Assembly: GCA_945905835.1 (NCBI GenBank)
Contig: CAMDQJ010000018.1
Coordinates: 1 to 42,988, forward strand
Direction of reading: 5' to 3'
Length of the DNA stretch: 42,988 bases
DNA from: Asaia bogorensis
GTDB taxonomy: Bacteria > Pseudomonadota > Alphaproteobacteria > Reyranellales > Reyranellaceae
The translations under genes were made by a program, and so were the position numbers. The notes under the pieces are model-generated. The model saw only the letters and a list, made by a program, of their open reading frames with translations. It ran no database searches and had not been told where the DNA came from. Shown here one piece after another: positions 9,550 through 17,634 of the stretch. Within the stretch, counting starts at the first letter, position 1. Every line of letters starts with the position of its first letter.

Positions 9550-10263
9550 ATGATCCGCGCCTTCGAACTCGCCATCCGCCAGCTCAGCGATCCCAAGCTG
9601 CGCAGCGTCATCTGGCAGTCGCTGCTGCTGTCGATCGTGCTGCAGGCGTTGCTGGCCGTCCTGGCGTGGTGGGCACTGCAGTCCGTGGCGACGTTCAAGT
9701 GGCAGTGGGTCAACGACGCCATTCGCTGGCTGGGCGGCGGCGCCGTCACGGTGCTGGCGCTGATGCTGTTTCCCGCCTGTTTCGGTATCGTGATCTCGAT
9801 CTTCATGGAGAAGATCGCCGACATCGTCGAAGCCAGACACTACCCCACGCTCGGCAAGGCGCGCGGCATCCCGGTATGGGCCGGCATCTGGTCGGGCGTA
9901 CTGTTCCTGCTCACCCTAGTGGCGCTCAACCTGGTGATGCTGCCGTTCTACCTGATTGCGCTGTTCATCGGCGGCCTAGGCGCCGTGCTGTTCTACGGCG
10001 TCAACGGCCTGCTCGCCGGCCGCGAATATTACGAGCAGGTGGCGTTGCGCCGCATGAACCCGAGCGAGGTCAAGGCCTGGCGCAAGACCAATTCCGGCGT
10101 GCTGTGGGCGACCGGCATCGCCATCGTCTTTCTCGGCACCGTGCCGATCCTCAACCTGATCGTGCCGGTGCTCGGTGTGGCGGCCATAGTCCACGTAGCG
10201 CAGACACTCCGGCCGCCCGCCGCGCCCGGCCTGCCCTTTAATCCACCGGCGCGGACGGGCTAA
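9550..10263 (+). CDS. EI24-domain (CysZ-like) integral membrane protein
   Basis: A 237-residue inner-membrane protein with four or more hydrophobic spans, including SVIWQSLLLSIVLQALLAVL, AVTVLALMLFPACFGIVISI, VLFLLTLVALNLVMLPFYLI and GIAIVFLGTVPILNLIVPVL. The opening MIRAFELAIRQLSDPKLRSV, the motif NGLLAGREYYEQVALRRM, and PILNLIVPVLGVAAIVHV are typical of EI24/CysZ-family proteins in alphaproteobacteria. CysZ of enterobacteria takes up sulfate, but most EI24 members have no assigned role and nothing nearby concerns sulfur assimilation. It begins two bases after the racemase stop. Confidence 0.82.
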   Translation: MIRAFELAIRQLSDPKLRSVIWQSLLLSIVLQALLAVLAWWALQSVATFKWQWVNDAIRWLGGGAVTVLALMLFPACFGIVISIFMEKIADIVEARHYPTLGKARGIPVWAGIWSGVLFLLTLVALNLVMLPFYLIALFIGGLGAVLFYGVNGLLAGREYYEQVALRRMNPSEVKAWRKTNSGVLWATGIAIVFLGTVPILNLIVPVLGVAAIVHVAQTLRPPAAPGLPFNPPARTG

Positions 10264-10272
10264 AAGGTCAAG

Positions 10273-10662
10273 ATGATGAAAAGAACGTTCACGCCTGCCG
10301 TGCTGGCCCTGCTGCTGGGCGCCTGCACCACCGAACAGGCGCCGCAATATTCGCTGGCCGGCGGCGAGACGGGCGTCTTCACCTCGCGCAACGCCGGCAC
10401 GCCGATCGCGCTGGAGCGTATCAAGGGCATGAGCGAGCAGGATCTCGTCTCGACCTTCGGTGCGCCCGCCCTCGACCGTAAGGACGAGCCGGCCCGCGTG
10501 CTGCGCTACCAGTCCGATGCCTGCGCCTTGTTCGTCTCGATGTACCGCACCGGCACGGTTTGGCGGGCGCAGTTCGCCGACGCCTACGACACGCATCTGC
10601 GGCCGTTGCCGGTCGATCAATGCGCAGGCTCGGTGTCGGCGCAGAAAAAACGAGCGGCCTGA
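10273..10662 (+). CDS. Small putative lipoprotein, 129 aa
   Basis: The N-terminus MMKRTFTPAVLALLLGACTT is a lipoprotein signal with lipobox LLGAC, so the mature protein would be lipid-anchored at Cys18. The rest, with ALERIKGMSEQDLVSTFGAP and VLRYQSDACALFVSMYRTG, resembles small alphaproteobacterial lipoproteins with a fold reminiscent of SmpA/OmlA (a MSEQDLVSTFGAP helix-turn like the BamE ML..GM(T)xxxV...G.P region). That link is inference. It follows the EI24 gene by 9 bp and ends 6 bp from the convergent dioxygenase stop. No function can be named. Confidence 0.75.
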   Translation: MMKRTFTPAVLALLLGACTTEQAPQYSLAGGETGVFTSRNAGTPIALERIKGMSEQDLVSTFGAPALDRKDEPARVLRYQSDACALFVSMYRTGTVWRAQFADAYDTHLRPLPVDQCAGSVSAQKKRAA

Positions 10663-10668
10663 CGCGGC

Positions 10669-11718
10669 TTATTTGCCGCCGCGATCTTCGCGCCACAGGT
10701 CGAGCTTTTTCTGAACTGGACGGTCTGAAAAAGAGAACAGCACCGCTTCGCTGTTGGCCTTGTGCACGACCTTAGCCCAGCTTGGCACGACGAAATGATC
10801 GCGCTTCTTCCAGCGCATCACCGTGTCACCGACCGTGCTCTCGCCCGAGCCTTCGACCACCGAGAACACCGTGCCGTCGGTACTGCGGTAGGGCGCCGTA
10901 GCGAAGCCCTTAGGCAGGAGCTGCATGAAAGTGCCCATGGTGGCGATGGGCGCGCCGCCGCTCGCAGGGTTCACATAGCGCAGCTTGTAGCCGTGGCAGG
11001 CGTCGGGCAGACCGGCCTTGGCGAGCCCGGCCAAGGCCTCGCGCGTGCGCGAATAGGGATAGTTGAAGATCGGCGAGGTCTGCCGGGCAGGCTTCCAGTC
11101 GACCGGCAGCAGGCCGCTGGCGTATTTGGCATCCGATGTCCCCTCGGGCGCGGTGACGGCCTGCTCGTCATCGGCGCCGTTCTCGGCGAACCCGGCGTTG
11201 AACATCGCCACCATGGGAATGTCGAGGCCGTCCAGCCAGACCATCGGCTTCTTCGAATCGTTGCCGTGATCATGCCAGGTCCAGGTCGGCGTGATGACGA
11301 AATCGCCCTCGCGCATGATGGTGCGCTCGCCGTCGACGGCGGTGTAGGCGCCCTCGCCCTCGACGATGAAGCGCAAGGCCGACTGGGTATGACGGTGGCT
11401 GGGCGCCACCTCGCCCGGCAGGATCAGTTGGAGGCCGGCATAGAGCGACGGCGTGATGCAGGCGCTGCCGCGCATCGCGGGATTTTCCAGGATCAGCACG
11501 CGCCGCACCGCTTCCTTGGCCGTGATCAGAGTGCCGGACTCCATCAGGTATGGCCGCACCGAGTCGTAGTCCCAATGGGCAGCCTGGTATTTCGGCGCGG
11601 GTTGCGGCGGCACGAGCTGATGCAGCGACTCCCAGAGCGGCGCCATCGAGAGGCCGCCGATGCGCTCATAGAAGTCGCGGCGCGCGTTGTTGCCGGTGGT
11701 CGCGGGCTTGCCGCTCAC
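10669..11718 (-). CDS. Gentisate 1,2-dioxygenase-like bicupin
   Basis: About 349 residues forming two cupin domains. The first has the iron-site text SHRHTQSALRFIVEGEGAYT and the later His in TWTWHDHGN, as in gentisate 1,2-dioxygenase and its relatives (1-hydroxy-2-naphthoate and salicylate dioxygenases). The second cupin lies around FSVVEGSGESTVGDTVMRWK. These enzymes use Fe(II) to open the aromatic ring between carboxyl and hydroxyl carbons, giving maleylpyruvate from gentisate. I chose the GTG at 11718, which lies 7 bases after the TGA of the upstream amidotransferase gene and has GGAG about 9 bases before it; it also gives the usual family length. Maleylpyruvate isomerase and fumarylpyruvate hydrolase, normal partners, are not in the window, so the substrate is uncertain. 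Confidence 0.85.
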   Translation of the reverse strand: MSGKPATTGNNARRDFYERIGGLSMAPLWESLHQLVPPQPAPKYQAAHWDYDSVRPYLMESGTLITAKEAVRRVLILENPAMRGSACITPSLYAGLQLILPGEVAPSHRHTQSALRFIVEGEGAYTAVDGERTIMREGDFVITPTWTWHDHGNDSKKPMVWLDGLDIPMVAMFNAGFAENGADDEQAVTAPEGTSDAKYASGLLPVDWKPARQTSPIFNYPYSRTREALAGLAKAGLPDACHGYKLRYVNPASGGAPIATMGTFMQLLPKGFATAPYRSTDGTVFSVVEGSGESTVGDTVMRWKKRDHFVVPSWAKVVHKANSEAVLFSFSDRPVQKKLDLWREDRGGK

Positions 11719-11725
11719 GAGGAAA

Positions 11726-12535
11726 TCACTCCGCCGCGGCACGCATCGGGACGCCGAGCCGCGCCGCCATGCGGGCACGGCAAGCCTCGGCGAAAGCGCC
11801 GAAGACTTTCATCGACACCGGATTCTCCAGTACCCGATGTTCGGGGTGCCACTGCAGCGCCAGCGCAAACCCCGGCGCATCGGGCACGCTGAATGCCTCG
11901 ACCTGGCCGTCGTCGGCGGTCGCCTCGAGCCTGGCACGCACGGCCAGCCGGTCGACGCCCTGGGCATGCAGCGAGTTCACCCGGACGCGGCGCTCGCCCA
12001 GCAAATGATCCAGCAGCCCACCCTCGACGATGTCGACGTCGTGCGCCGGCGCATAGTTGACGTCGGTGTCGGGCGACTTGGGCGAACGATGATCGCGCCG
12101 GCCGCCGACCTCGTGCACGAGCTGGTGGAGTGTGCCGCCCAGCGCCACGTTCACTTCCTGCAGGCCGCGGCAGATCGCAAACAGCGGCACGCCGCGCTCG
12201 ATGGCGCGGCGGATCAGCGGCAAGGTGGTGGCGTCGCGCGCGGCGTCGTGGGCTGTGCCCTCGCGGCTGGGATCGCCGCCGTAGTGATGCGGCTCGACAT
12301 TGGACGGGCTGCCGGTCAGCAGCACGCCGTCGAAGGCATCGAGGATACGATCGAGATCGGCACGCTCATGATCGAGATTGGCGCCTGCCGCCGGAATCAG
12401 CAGCGGCACGGCGCCGACCGCCTGGATCGCAGCCTGCACATACTTGTTGCCCACGGTGTGGTGCCAGCCGCCACGGCCGTTTTCCTTGAAGCAGGCGGAA
12501 ATACCAACAAGCGGACGAAGAGAGGAGGGATGCAT
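11726..12535 (-). CDS. Class I glutamine amidotransferase-like gamma-glutamyl hydrolase (peptidase C26)
   Basis: About 269 residues. The nucleophile motif is VPLFAICRGLQEVNVALGG and the partner His/Glu are in LALQWHPEHRV. The opening RPLVGISACFKENGRGGWHH and the block VLLTGSPSNVEPHHYGG are typical of PuuD-like enzymes, which hydrolyse gamma-glutamyl amides such as gamma-glutamyl-GABA. No synthetase domain is attached. ATG 12535 opens the conserved text; ATG 12571 and 12595 are in-frame alternatives, and none has a strong ribosome site. The dioxygenase gene follows 7 bases later on the same strand, so the two are translated together. Confidence 0.86.
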   Translation of the reverse strand: MHPSSLRPLVGISACFKENGRGGWHHTVGNKYVQAAIQAVGAVPLLIPAAGANLDHERADLDRILDAFDGVLLTGSPSNVEPHHYGGDPSREGTAHDAARDATTLPLIRRAIERGVPLFAICRGLQEVNVALGGTLHQLVHEVGGRRDHRSPKSPDTDVNYAPAHDVDIVEGGLLDHLLGERRVRVNSLHAQGVDRLAVRARLEATADDGQVEAFSVPDAPGFALALQWHPEHRVLENPVSMKVFGAFAEACRARMAARLGVPMRAAAE

Positions 12536-12640
12536 TTTGGGCTGAGGAATGCGAGCAGGGGACACTATCATTACGGGAAGCTGACGCCTTGGCAATCGGC
12601 GCGGCGCCGCAGCCCTGCTGAACTAGCCGCAAAAAGGCCA

Positions 12641-13453
12641 ATGTCGCTTCGCCAGTTCATCCTCAACCTCGGGACGCTGCCGATCAAGGTCGGTTTGCTC
12701 GCCGGCTGGTTTGCCATCCTGATGACCTAGGAACGCCTCCTGCCGGCGTCGCGCAAACCCGAAACCATGACGTTGAGCCCATCCACCCGGATCGGCGGCA
12801 ACATCACCCTCGGCCTGATCAATGCCGGTCTATGGGCCGCCGTCACCTTGCCGCTCACGGCCATCGCCATCGGCCAGGCGACCGAGAAGGGCTTCTTCGA
12901 CTGGCGCGGCACCTGGGCGACGGGCTTTGTCGGCCTGGCGATCGACATCGTGCTGCTCGATTTCGTCGCTTATTTCTGGCATCGCGCCAGCCATGAAGTC
13001 GACCTGCTGTGGCGCTTCCACGAAGTCCATCATCGCGATGAATTTCTCGATGCCACGACAGGAGTGCGGTTTCACTTCGGCGAGGTCATCTTCGGCTCAG
13101 CCTTCCGCGCCATCTTCATTTGCGGTTCCTCGACGCCACTCGAGCACGTCATCATCTTCGACGTGGTGATGATGGTCATGAACTGGTTCGGCCATTCCAA
13201 CCTTCGCCTGCCGGCCTGGTTCGAAAAGACGCTGTCGCTGCTGGTGGTGATGCCGTCGTACCATTGGGTCCATCACAAGGCGACGCAGCCGGAAAGCGAG
13301 CAGAACTACGGCGTGCTGTTCACGATCTGGGACCGAATGTTCGGCACCCGGGCGTTGCGCGACCGGCGCCTCGGCATGCTGCTCGGCGTCCGCCACCAGA
13401 GCGATTTGCCGCTGGGCCACCTGCTGATCATGCCGTTCAAGGAGCGCGAATAG
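12641..13453 (+). pseudogene. Sterol desaturase/fatty acid hydroxylase family gene with an early amber codon
   Basis: Codons 1-29 read MSLRQFILNLGTLPIKVGLL AGWFAILMT (shown in two parts), then TAG at 12728-12730, then ERLLPASRKPETMTLSPSTR in the same frame. Relatives have Trp-Glu-Arg here, so a TGG to TAG change is likely. Downstream, all histidine boxes of the membrane di-iron family are intact: HRASH, HEVHH, GHSNL and HWVHH. Hydrophobic stretches flank them. ATG 12767 could restart translation 37 bases after the stop, but has no Shine-Dalgarno and would drop the first membrane span. The gene is otherwise undamaged to TAG at 13453. Real pseudogene, readthrough gene and sequence error remain possible. 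Confidence 0.82.
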
Positions 13454-13550
13454 CCAAGAACGTCAGTAGTAGCCACGCTTGTGCCGTGCCGCCCTGCGTG
13501 GTACCGCCCGCCGCCGAAACACAGCGCCAGAAACACAGCGAAAGCCAGAC

Positions 13551-14099
13551 ATGACCGATACTCCTCTGCCGCCCGGCGCACCGACCCCGGGCCAGCCCAC
13601 GCCCGGCCCGCAGCCTGGTGTTGCGCCGCTCACCATGCACGGCCAGTACATCAAGGATTTCAGCTTCGAGAATCCGCGCGCGCCGCAGAGCCTGATCGAG
13701 CAGAAGCAGCCGCAGCTCACGCTGAACATCGCCGTCAACATCCGCCAGTTCGATCCACGCACCTTCGAGGTCGCGCTGTCGATCGAGGCCGCCGCGGTCA
13801 CCCCCGAGAAGGAACCGCTGTTCATGCTCGAGCTGGTCTATGCCGGCACGGCGTCTCTCGGCCCGGTGCCGCCGGAAGCGGTCGGACCGCTGCTGATGAT
13901 CGAGACCCCGCGCCTGCTGTTTCCCTTCGCGCGCGCCATCATCGCCAACGCCACGCGCGAGGCGGGCTTCCCGCCGCTCAACGTCGCGCCGGTCGATTTC
14001 GTCACGCTCTATCGCCAGCAGCTCGAGACTCACGGCGGCAAGATCCCCGGCCTGCCCGACGGCGTGCCGCCTCCCACCGGACCGGTCGGCCACGCCTAG
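13551..14099 (+). CDS. secB: Protein-export chaperone SecB
   Basis: A 182-residue SecB, the cytosolic tetrameric chaperone that keeps precursors unfolded and hands them to SecA. The core reads HGQYIKDFSFENPRAPQSL, then the strand NIAVNIRQFDPRTFEVAL, FMLELVYAGTASLG, and the helix PFARAIIANATREAGFPPLN with the conserved NVAPVDFVTLY. The first 25 residues are proline-rich and disordered, as often in alphaproteobacteria. ATG 13551 is preferred because the upstream in-frame extension is low complexity. The stop codon overlaps the dnaQ stop on the other strand, a convergent secB/dnaQ arrangement common in this class. Confidence 0.93.
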   Translation: MTDTPLPPGAPTPGQPTPGPQPGVAPLTMHGQYIKDFSFENPRAPQSLIEQKQPQLTLNIAVNIRQFDPRTFEVALSIEAAAVTPEKEPLFMLELVYAGTASLGPVPPEAVGPLLMIETPRLLFPFARAIIANATREAGFPPLNVAPVDFVTLYRQQLETHGGKIPGLPDGVPPPTGPVGHA

Positions 14100-14785
14100 C
14101 CGGCGGCTTCCTTCAGCCACAGCGGATCGCTGAGCTTCTTCAGGAACTCGGCATGTGCCGCCAGCTCGGCTGCGCTCGGCGGAAACGCCCGCGCCGGCCT
14201 GACGTCGGCACCGGTGGCGCGTCCCGCGGCACCGGACGCCGCGCGCGCGACTTCCGCCGCCAGGCCGAGGTCGCGCTGGCGGCCGCCACTCAGCTCGAGA
14301 TAGACCTCGGCCAGCAATTCAGCGTCCAGAAGTGCGCCATGGCGCGCGCGATGGGCATTGTCGATAGCGAAGCGCTCGCACAGGGCGTCGAGGCTGGCGC
14401 GCTGGCCGGGAAACTTCCGCCGCGCCATCGAAACCGTGTCGACATATTCGTTGGCGATCTTCGGCCGGCCCGCCCGCTCGAGTTCGGCATTGAGGAAGCC
14501 CAGGTCGAACTGGGCATTGTGAATGATCAACCTCGAATCGCCGATGAACGCCAACATCTCCTCGATGCGGTCGGCAAACAGCGGCTTGTCGGACAGAAAT
14601 TCGTCGGTGAGACCGTGCACGTCCATCGCGCCGGTCGGCATGATCATCTCGGGGTTGTAATAGGCCTGGAAGCTCACGCCCGTCGCGACCGTATTCTTCA
14701 GCTCGATGCAGCCGACTTCGACGATGCGGTGGCCGGCCAGCGGATCGAGGCCCGTGGTTTCAGTATCGAGAACGATTTCACGCAT
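14096..14785 (-). CDS. dnaQ: DNA polymerase III epsilon subunit (proofreading exonuclease)
   Basis: A 229-residue 3'-5' exonuclease of the DEDDh type, the proofreader of the replicative polymerase. Exo I is DTETTG at residues 7-12, Exo II is NAQFDLGFLN, and Exo III is HGALLDAELLAEVY with the conserved His and Asp. The C-terminal third (AAELAAHAEFLKKLSDPLWL) is a tail that in this group contacts the alpha subunit. ATG 14785 lies 14 bp after the coaE stop, so dnaQ is the last gene of a minus-strand operon. The DnaQ-CoaE pairing is conserved in alphaproteobacteria. Confidence 0.95.
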   Translation of the reverse strand: MREIVLDTETTGLDPLAGHRIVEVGCIELKNTVATGVSFQAYYNPEMIMPTGAMDVHGLTDEFLSDKPLFADRIEEMLAFIGDSRLIIHNAQFDLGFLNAELERAGRPKIANEYVDTVSMARRKFPGQRASLDALCERFAIDNAHRARHGALLDAELLAEVYLELSGGRQRDLGLAAEVARAASGAAGRATGADVRPARAFPPSAAELAAHAEFLKKLSDPLWLKEAAG

Positions 14786-14799
14786 GCGATTTTTCTAGC

Positions 14800-15462
14800 C
14801 TACTTACGACGCGCGCGCGCCAGCATGCCTGTGAATTTCTCGCGCCACGGATTGGACGGCCAGGCGCGTCCCCGCCGCTTCTTCAGCGTGGCTACAGCCT
14901 TTTCCAGCGCCGTGCGGGTCGGCGCGAGGCCAAGGCCGGTGGGGATAACGATGGAAGCTTTACGTTTCTTTACAGAATCGGGAACCTGCTGGCGCAGGAT
15001 GCCGTCGAGCTTTTCGACGGTCATGCCCGGCCGCGCCATGACGCGGCGGCGCTGCAGAAATCGCGGCGCGCTTACCACCAGGGTGGCGTCGACGCGGCGC
15101 TCGCCCAGCCCCTCGAACAGCAGCGGAATGTCGAGCACGACCAGCGGCGCGCCCCGCAAGGCGGCACGCCTGAGGAACGCGCGCTGGCGCAGGCCGACCA
15201 TGGGATGGACGATCGCCTCGAGCCGGCGCAGCGCTTCCTTGTTGCCAAACACGCGCGCGCCCAGCGCCTGGCGGTCGAGCACGCCGTCCTTCACGACGCC
15301 GGGAAAGGCCGCCTCGATGGCGGGCAAGGCCGGGCCGTTCCTGACCTGCAGGGCATGCACGGCGGCGTCGGCGTCGTAGACCGGCACGCCCATCCGCCGT
15401 AGCATCGCCGCCGCGGTCGACTTGCCCATGCCGATCGAGCCGGTCAATCCAACGACGATCAT
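14800..15462 (-). CDS. coaE: Dephospho-CoA kinase
   Basis: A 220-residue P-loop kinase for the last step of CoA synthesis, phosphorylating the ribose 3'-OH of dephospho-CoA. The Walker A motif is GLTGSIGMGKST at the N-terminus, followed by VPVYDADAAVHAL, the conserved HPMV block, and VVLDIPLLFEG. The C-terminal 25 residues (RRGRAWPSNPWREKFTGMLA) are a basic extension beyond the usual ~200 residues. The ATG immediately follows a second TAG produced by a 15-bp duplication at the TMEM43 gene end. Confidence 0.95.
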   Translation of the reverse strand: MIVVGLTGSIGMGKSTAAAMLRRMGVPVYDADAAVHALQVRNGPALPAIEAAFPGVVKDGVLDRQALGARVFGNKEALRRLEAIVHPMVGLRQRAFLRRAALRGAPLVVLDIPLLFEGLGERRVDATLVVSAPRFLQRRRVMARPGMTVEKLDGILRQQVPDSVKKRKASIVIPTGLGLAPTRTALEKAVATLKKRRGRAWPSNPWREKFTGMLARARRK

Positions 15463-15489
15463 CTAGGCAGCAGCCATCTAGGCAGCAGC
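15460..15489. repeat. 15-bp tandem duplication at the TMEM43-like/coaE gene boundary
   Basis: The unit CATCTAGGCAGCAGC occurs twice in direct succession (15460-15474 and 15475-15489). On the coding strand this reads as the last codons of the upstream gene (Ala-Ala-stop), then ATG-GCT-GCT-GCC-TAG, then the coaE ATG. The duplication adds one extra start codon and a four-codon mini-ORF between the genes. Confidence 0.85.
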
Positions 15490-16614
15490 GACCTTCCGCG
15501 CCGTGCGCCGGCGGGCGAGCCTGACGATGCCGTAGACGACGATGGCGCCGATCACCAGCGCGCCGACCGCAACCACCGGCCGGTACCACAGCCAGGCGAC
15601 AGCGATGATCAGCGGCGCGATCGCCGCGGTGCAAAGCAGGCCGATCAGGCCGGTGCCGGCGCGGATCACGTCCCCCAGGAACGGGATGACATCGCCCAGC
15701 ACGCCAAGCGGTGCCAGGATCAGCCACGTCCACAGGCGGTTGTCGTCCTGCGCCGACTTGAACATCTCTGCCGCCGGCACCTGGCCCGCGGCAATCAACT
15801 CGACCGATCTGCCAGCCTTGGTCGGAAAGGCGTCGAAGGTCGAACCCGACTGGCGGGCCACGACGCTGGCCGGCTGCAGCCGCACCTCGGCGAAGGTGAC
15901 CTTGAAATCGCCGACGGCCGGCTGGTTGGGATCGCGCGCGATATGGAGCACGCCGTCGATCGCCGCCACCGGCTTGTTGATGCGCTTCTGCAGCGCCGCC
16001 GCCTGGTCGTCGCCGGCCGCGAGGGGCTGCTCGCCACCGAAGCCGCGCAGCAGGGTTTCAGGCACAGCAAAGGCGCCGAGCTTGGGCTGCGGCGCCAGCG
16101 TCGAGCGGCCGCGATAGGTCATCTGCGGGTTGCCATGGCCGGAGCGTTCGCGGAACTTGGTCGAGTCGATGGGCTGATCCGACCAGTCGCGCGTGTATTT
16201 GTAGGTCGTGACCTTTTCCTCGGACCCTCCGAGTTTCTTCTTGGTCTCGGTCTCGGATTCTTCCTTCCACTGGTACATCTCGACACGACGGACGATGCGC
16301 AGGCCCGGACTGCGCATGCCGAACTCGGCGTCGATCACCGGGCCCGATGCTGTCAGCGTGCCGACGATATGCACCAGCTTGCCGTCGTTGGCCGGATCGA
16401 CGCGATCCGCCGCCACCGTGTGCACGAGGCCCGCACCCTCATCCAGCGAGCGCGCGGTCTGGATCGCGCGCCCTTCGTTCCAGAACAGCAGCCCGCCCGA
16501 GGCGACGATCAACACGAAGCCGAAGATGACGCCGCCGAACGACTGGCCGATCCGCCCCAGCCAGGAGGTGGACGTGACGTCGCGGACTTCGTCCCGACCT
16601 TCTTCCTCGGCCAT
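15478..16614 (-). CDS. TMEM43 (LUMA) family membrane protein
   Basis: A 378-residue protein with an N-terminal membrane span (FGGVIFGFVLIVASGGLLFW), a long extracytoplasmic domain, and three C-terminal spans, including LWTWLILAPLGVLGDVIPFL, GLLCTAAIAPLIIAVAWLWY and VVAVGALVIGAIVVYGIVRL. The NEGRA motif after the first span and the block HIVGTLTASGPVIDAEFG are the TMEM43 family text, found from bacteria to animals, where it is an inner nuclear membrane/ER protein. No bacterial function is known to me. The gene sits 15 bp after qor and just before coaE, with AGGGA ahead of its ATG. Confidence 0.85.
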   Translation of the reverse strand: MAEEEGRDEVRDVTSTSWLGRIGQSFGGVIFGFVLIVASGGLLFWNEGRAIQTARSLDEGAGLVHTVAADRVDPANDGKLVHIVGTLTASGPVIDAEFGMRSPGLRIVRRVEMYQWKEESETETKKKLGGSEEKVTTYKYTRDWSDQPIDSTKFRERSGHGNPQMTYRGRSTLAPQPKLGAFAVPETLLRGFGGEQPLAAGDDQAAALQKRINKPVAAIDGVLHIARDPNQPAVGDFKVTFAEVRLQPASVVARQSGSTFDAFPTKAGRSVELIAAGQVPAAEMFKSAQDDNRLWTWLILAPLGVLGDVIPFLGDVIRAGTGLIGLLCTAAIAPLIIAVAWLWYRPVVAVGALVIGAIVVYGIVRLARRRTARKVAAA

Positions 16615-16629
16615 CGTTCGTCCCTGTCG

Positions 16630-17607
16630 TTACGGCGTCAGAACCGTCTGGCCCGTGGTCTTGCGGCCTTCGAGATCAATATGCGCCTGGGCGGCTTCGC
16701 CCAGCGGATAGCGCTGGTCGATGGCAATCTTGACCTTGCGGCCGGTGACCATCTTGAACAGCGACTTGGCCGAGGCCTCGAGCGCCGCACGCGTGGCGGT
16801 GTAGGCGCCGAGGCTGGGGCGCGTGAGATAGAGCGAGCCCTTGGCGTTGAGAATGTTGATCGACTGCGCCGGCACGGGGCCCGACGCGTTGCCGAACGAC
16901 ACCAGCAGGCCGCGCGGCTGCAGGCAGTCGAGCGAGGCCGCCCAGGTGTCCTTGCCGACGCCGTCGAACACGGCGGGCACGCCCTTGCCCTTGGTGATCT
17001 TCTTCACCTCGGCCACGACGTCTTCCTTGGTGTAGTCGATCACCCACTTGTAGCCGTTCTTCTTGGCGAGAGCGGCCTTCTCCGGCGACGACACGGTGCC
17101 TATCACCTTGTAGCCGCGCGCCTTGGCCCACTGCCCGAACAACAGGCCGACGCCGCCGGCGGCGGCATGGAACAGGATGGTGTCGCCCTTCTTCAGCCAG
17201 GCCTTGGCGGTGCGGTCGACGAGATACTCGACCGTCATGCCCTTCAGCATGATCGCGGCCGCCTGATCGTCGCTCACGCCCTTGGGGACCTTCACGAGCT
17301 GCTCCGGGCCCATGAGGCGTTCCTGGCAGTAGGCACCCAGCACGCCGCAATAGGCGACGCGGTCGCCCTTCTTGAAGCCCTTCACCCTGGGGCCGACGGC
17401 GGTGATCACACCGGCCGCTTCGCGGCCGACGGCGTTGGGCATCGGCGTCGCATAGAGGCCGCTGCGGGTATAGACGTCGATGAAATTGAGGCCGATGGCG
17501 GTGTGCTTGATCTTGACCTGGCCGGGGCCGGGCTCGCCGACCTCGACGTCCTCGAGCACCATTTTTTCCGGACCGCCGTTCTCACGCATCAGGATGGACT
17601 TGGACAT
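16630..17607 (-). CDS. qor: NADPH:quinone oxidoreductase (zinc-free MDR family)
   Basis: A 325-residue medium-chain reductase. The N-terminal GroES-like domain has HTAIGLNFIDVYTRSGLY and GREAAGVITAVGPRVKGFKK. The nucleotide-binding motif is AAAGGVGLLFGQWAKARGYK, and SSPEKAALAKKNGYKWVIDY follows. There is no Cys/His zinc set, which fits Qor rather than alcohol dehydrogenase. It should reduce quinones or enones with NADPH. The Shine-Dalgarno AGGGGAAAC precedes ATG 17607. It lies between the LLM oxidoreductase gene (27 bp upstream) and the TMEM43 gene. Confidence 0.92.
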   Translation of the reverse strand: MSKSILMRENGGPEKMVLEDVEVGEPGPGQVKIKHTAIGLNFIDVYTRSGLYATPMPNAVGREAAGVITAVGPRVKGFKKGDRVAYCGVLGAYCQERLMGPEQLVKVPKGVSDDQAAAIMLKGMTVEYLVDRTAKAWLKKGDTILFHAAAGGVGLLFGQWAKARGYKVIGTVSSPEKAALAKKNGYKWVIDYTKEDVVAEVKKITKGKGVPAVFDGVGKDTWAASLDCLQPRGLLVSFGNASGPVPAQSINILNAKGSLYLTRPSLGAYTATRAALEASAKSLFKMVTGRKVKIAIDQRYPLGEAAQAHIDLEGRKTTGQTVLTP

Positions 17608-17634
17608 TTCGCGTTTCCCCTCGTCTGGCGTTGA

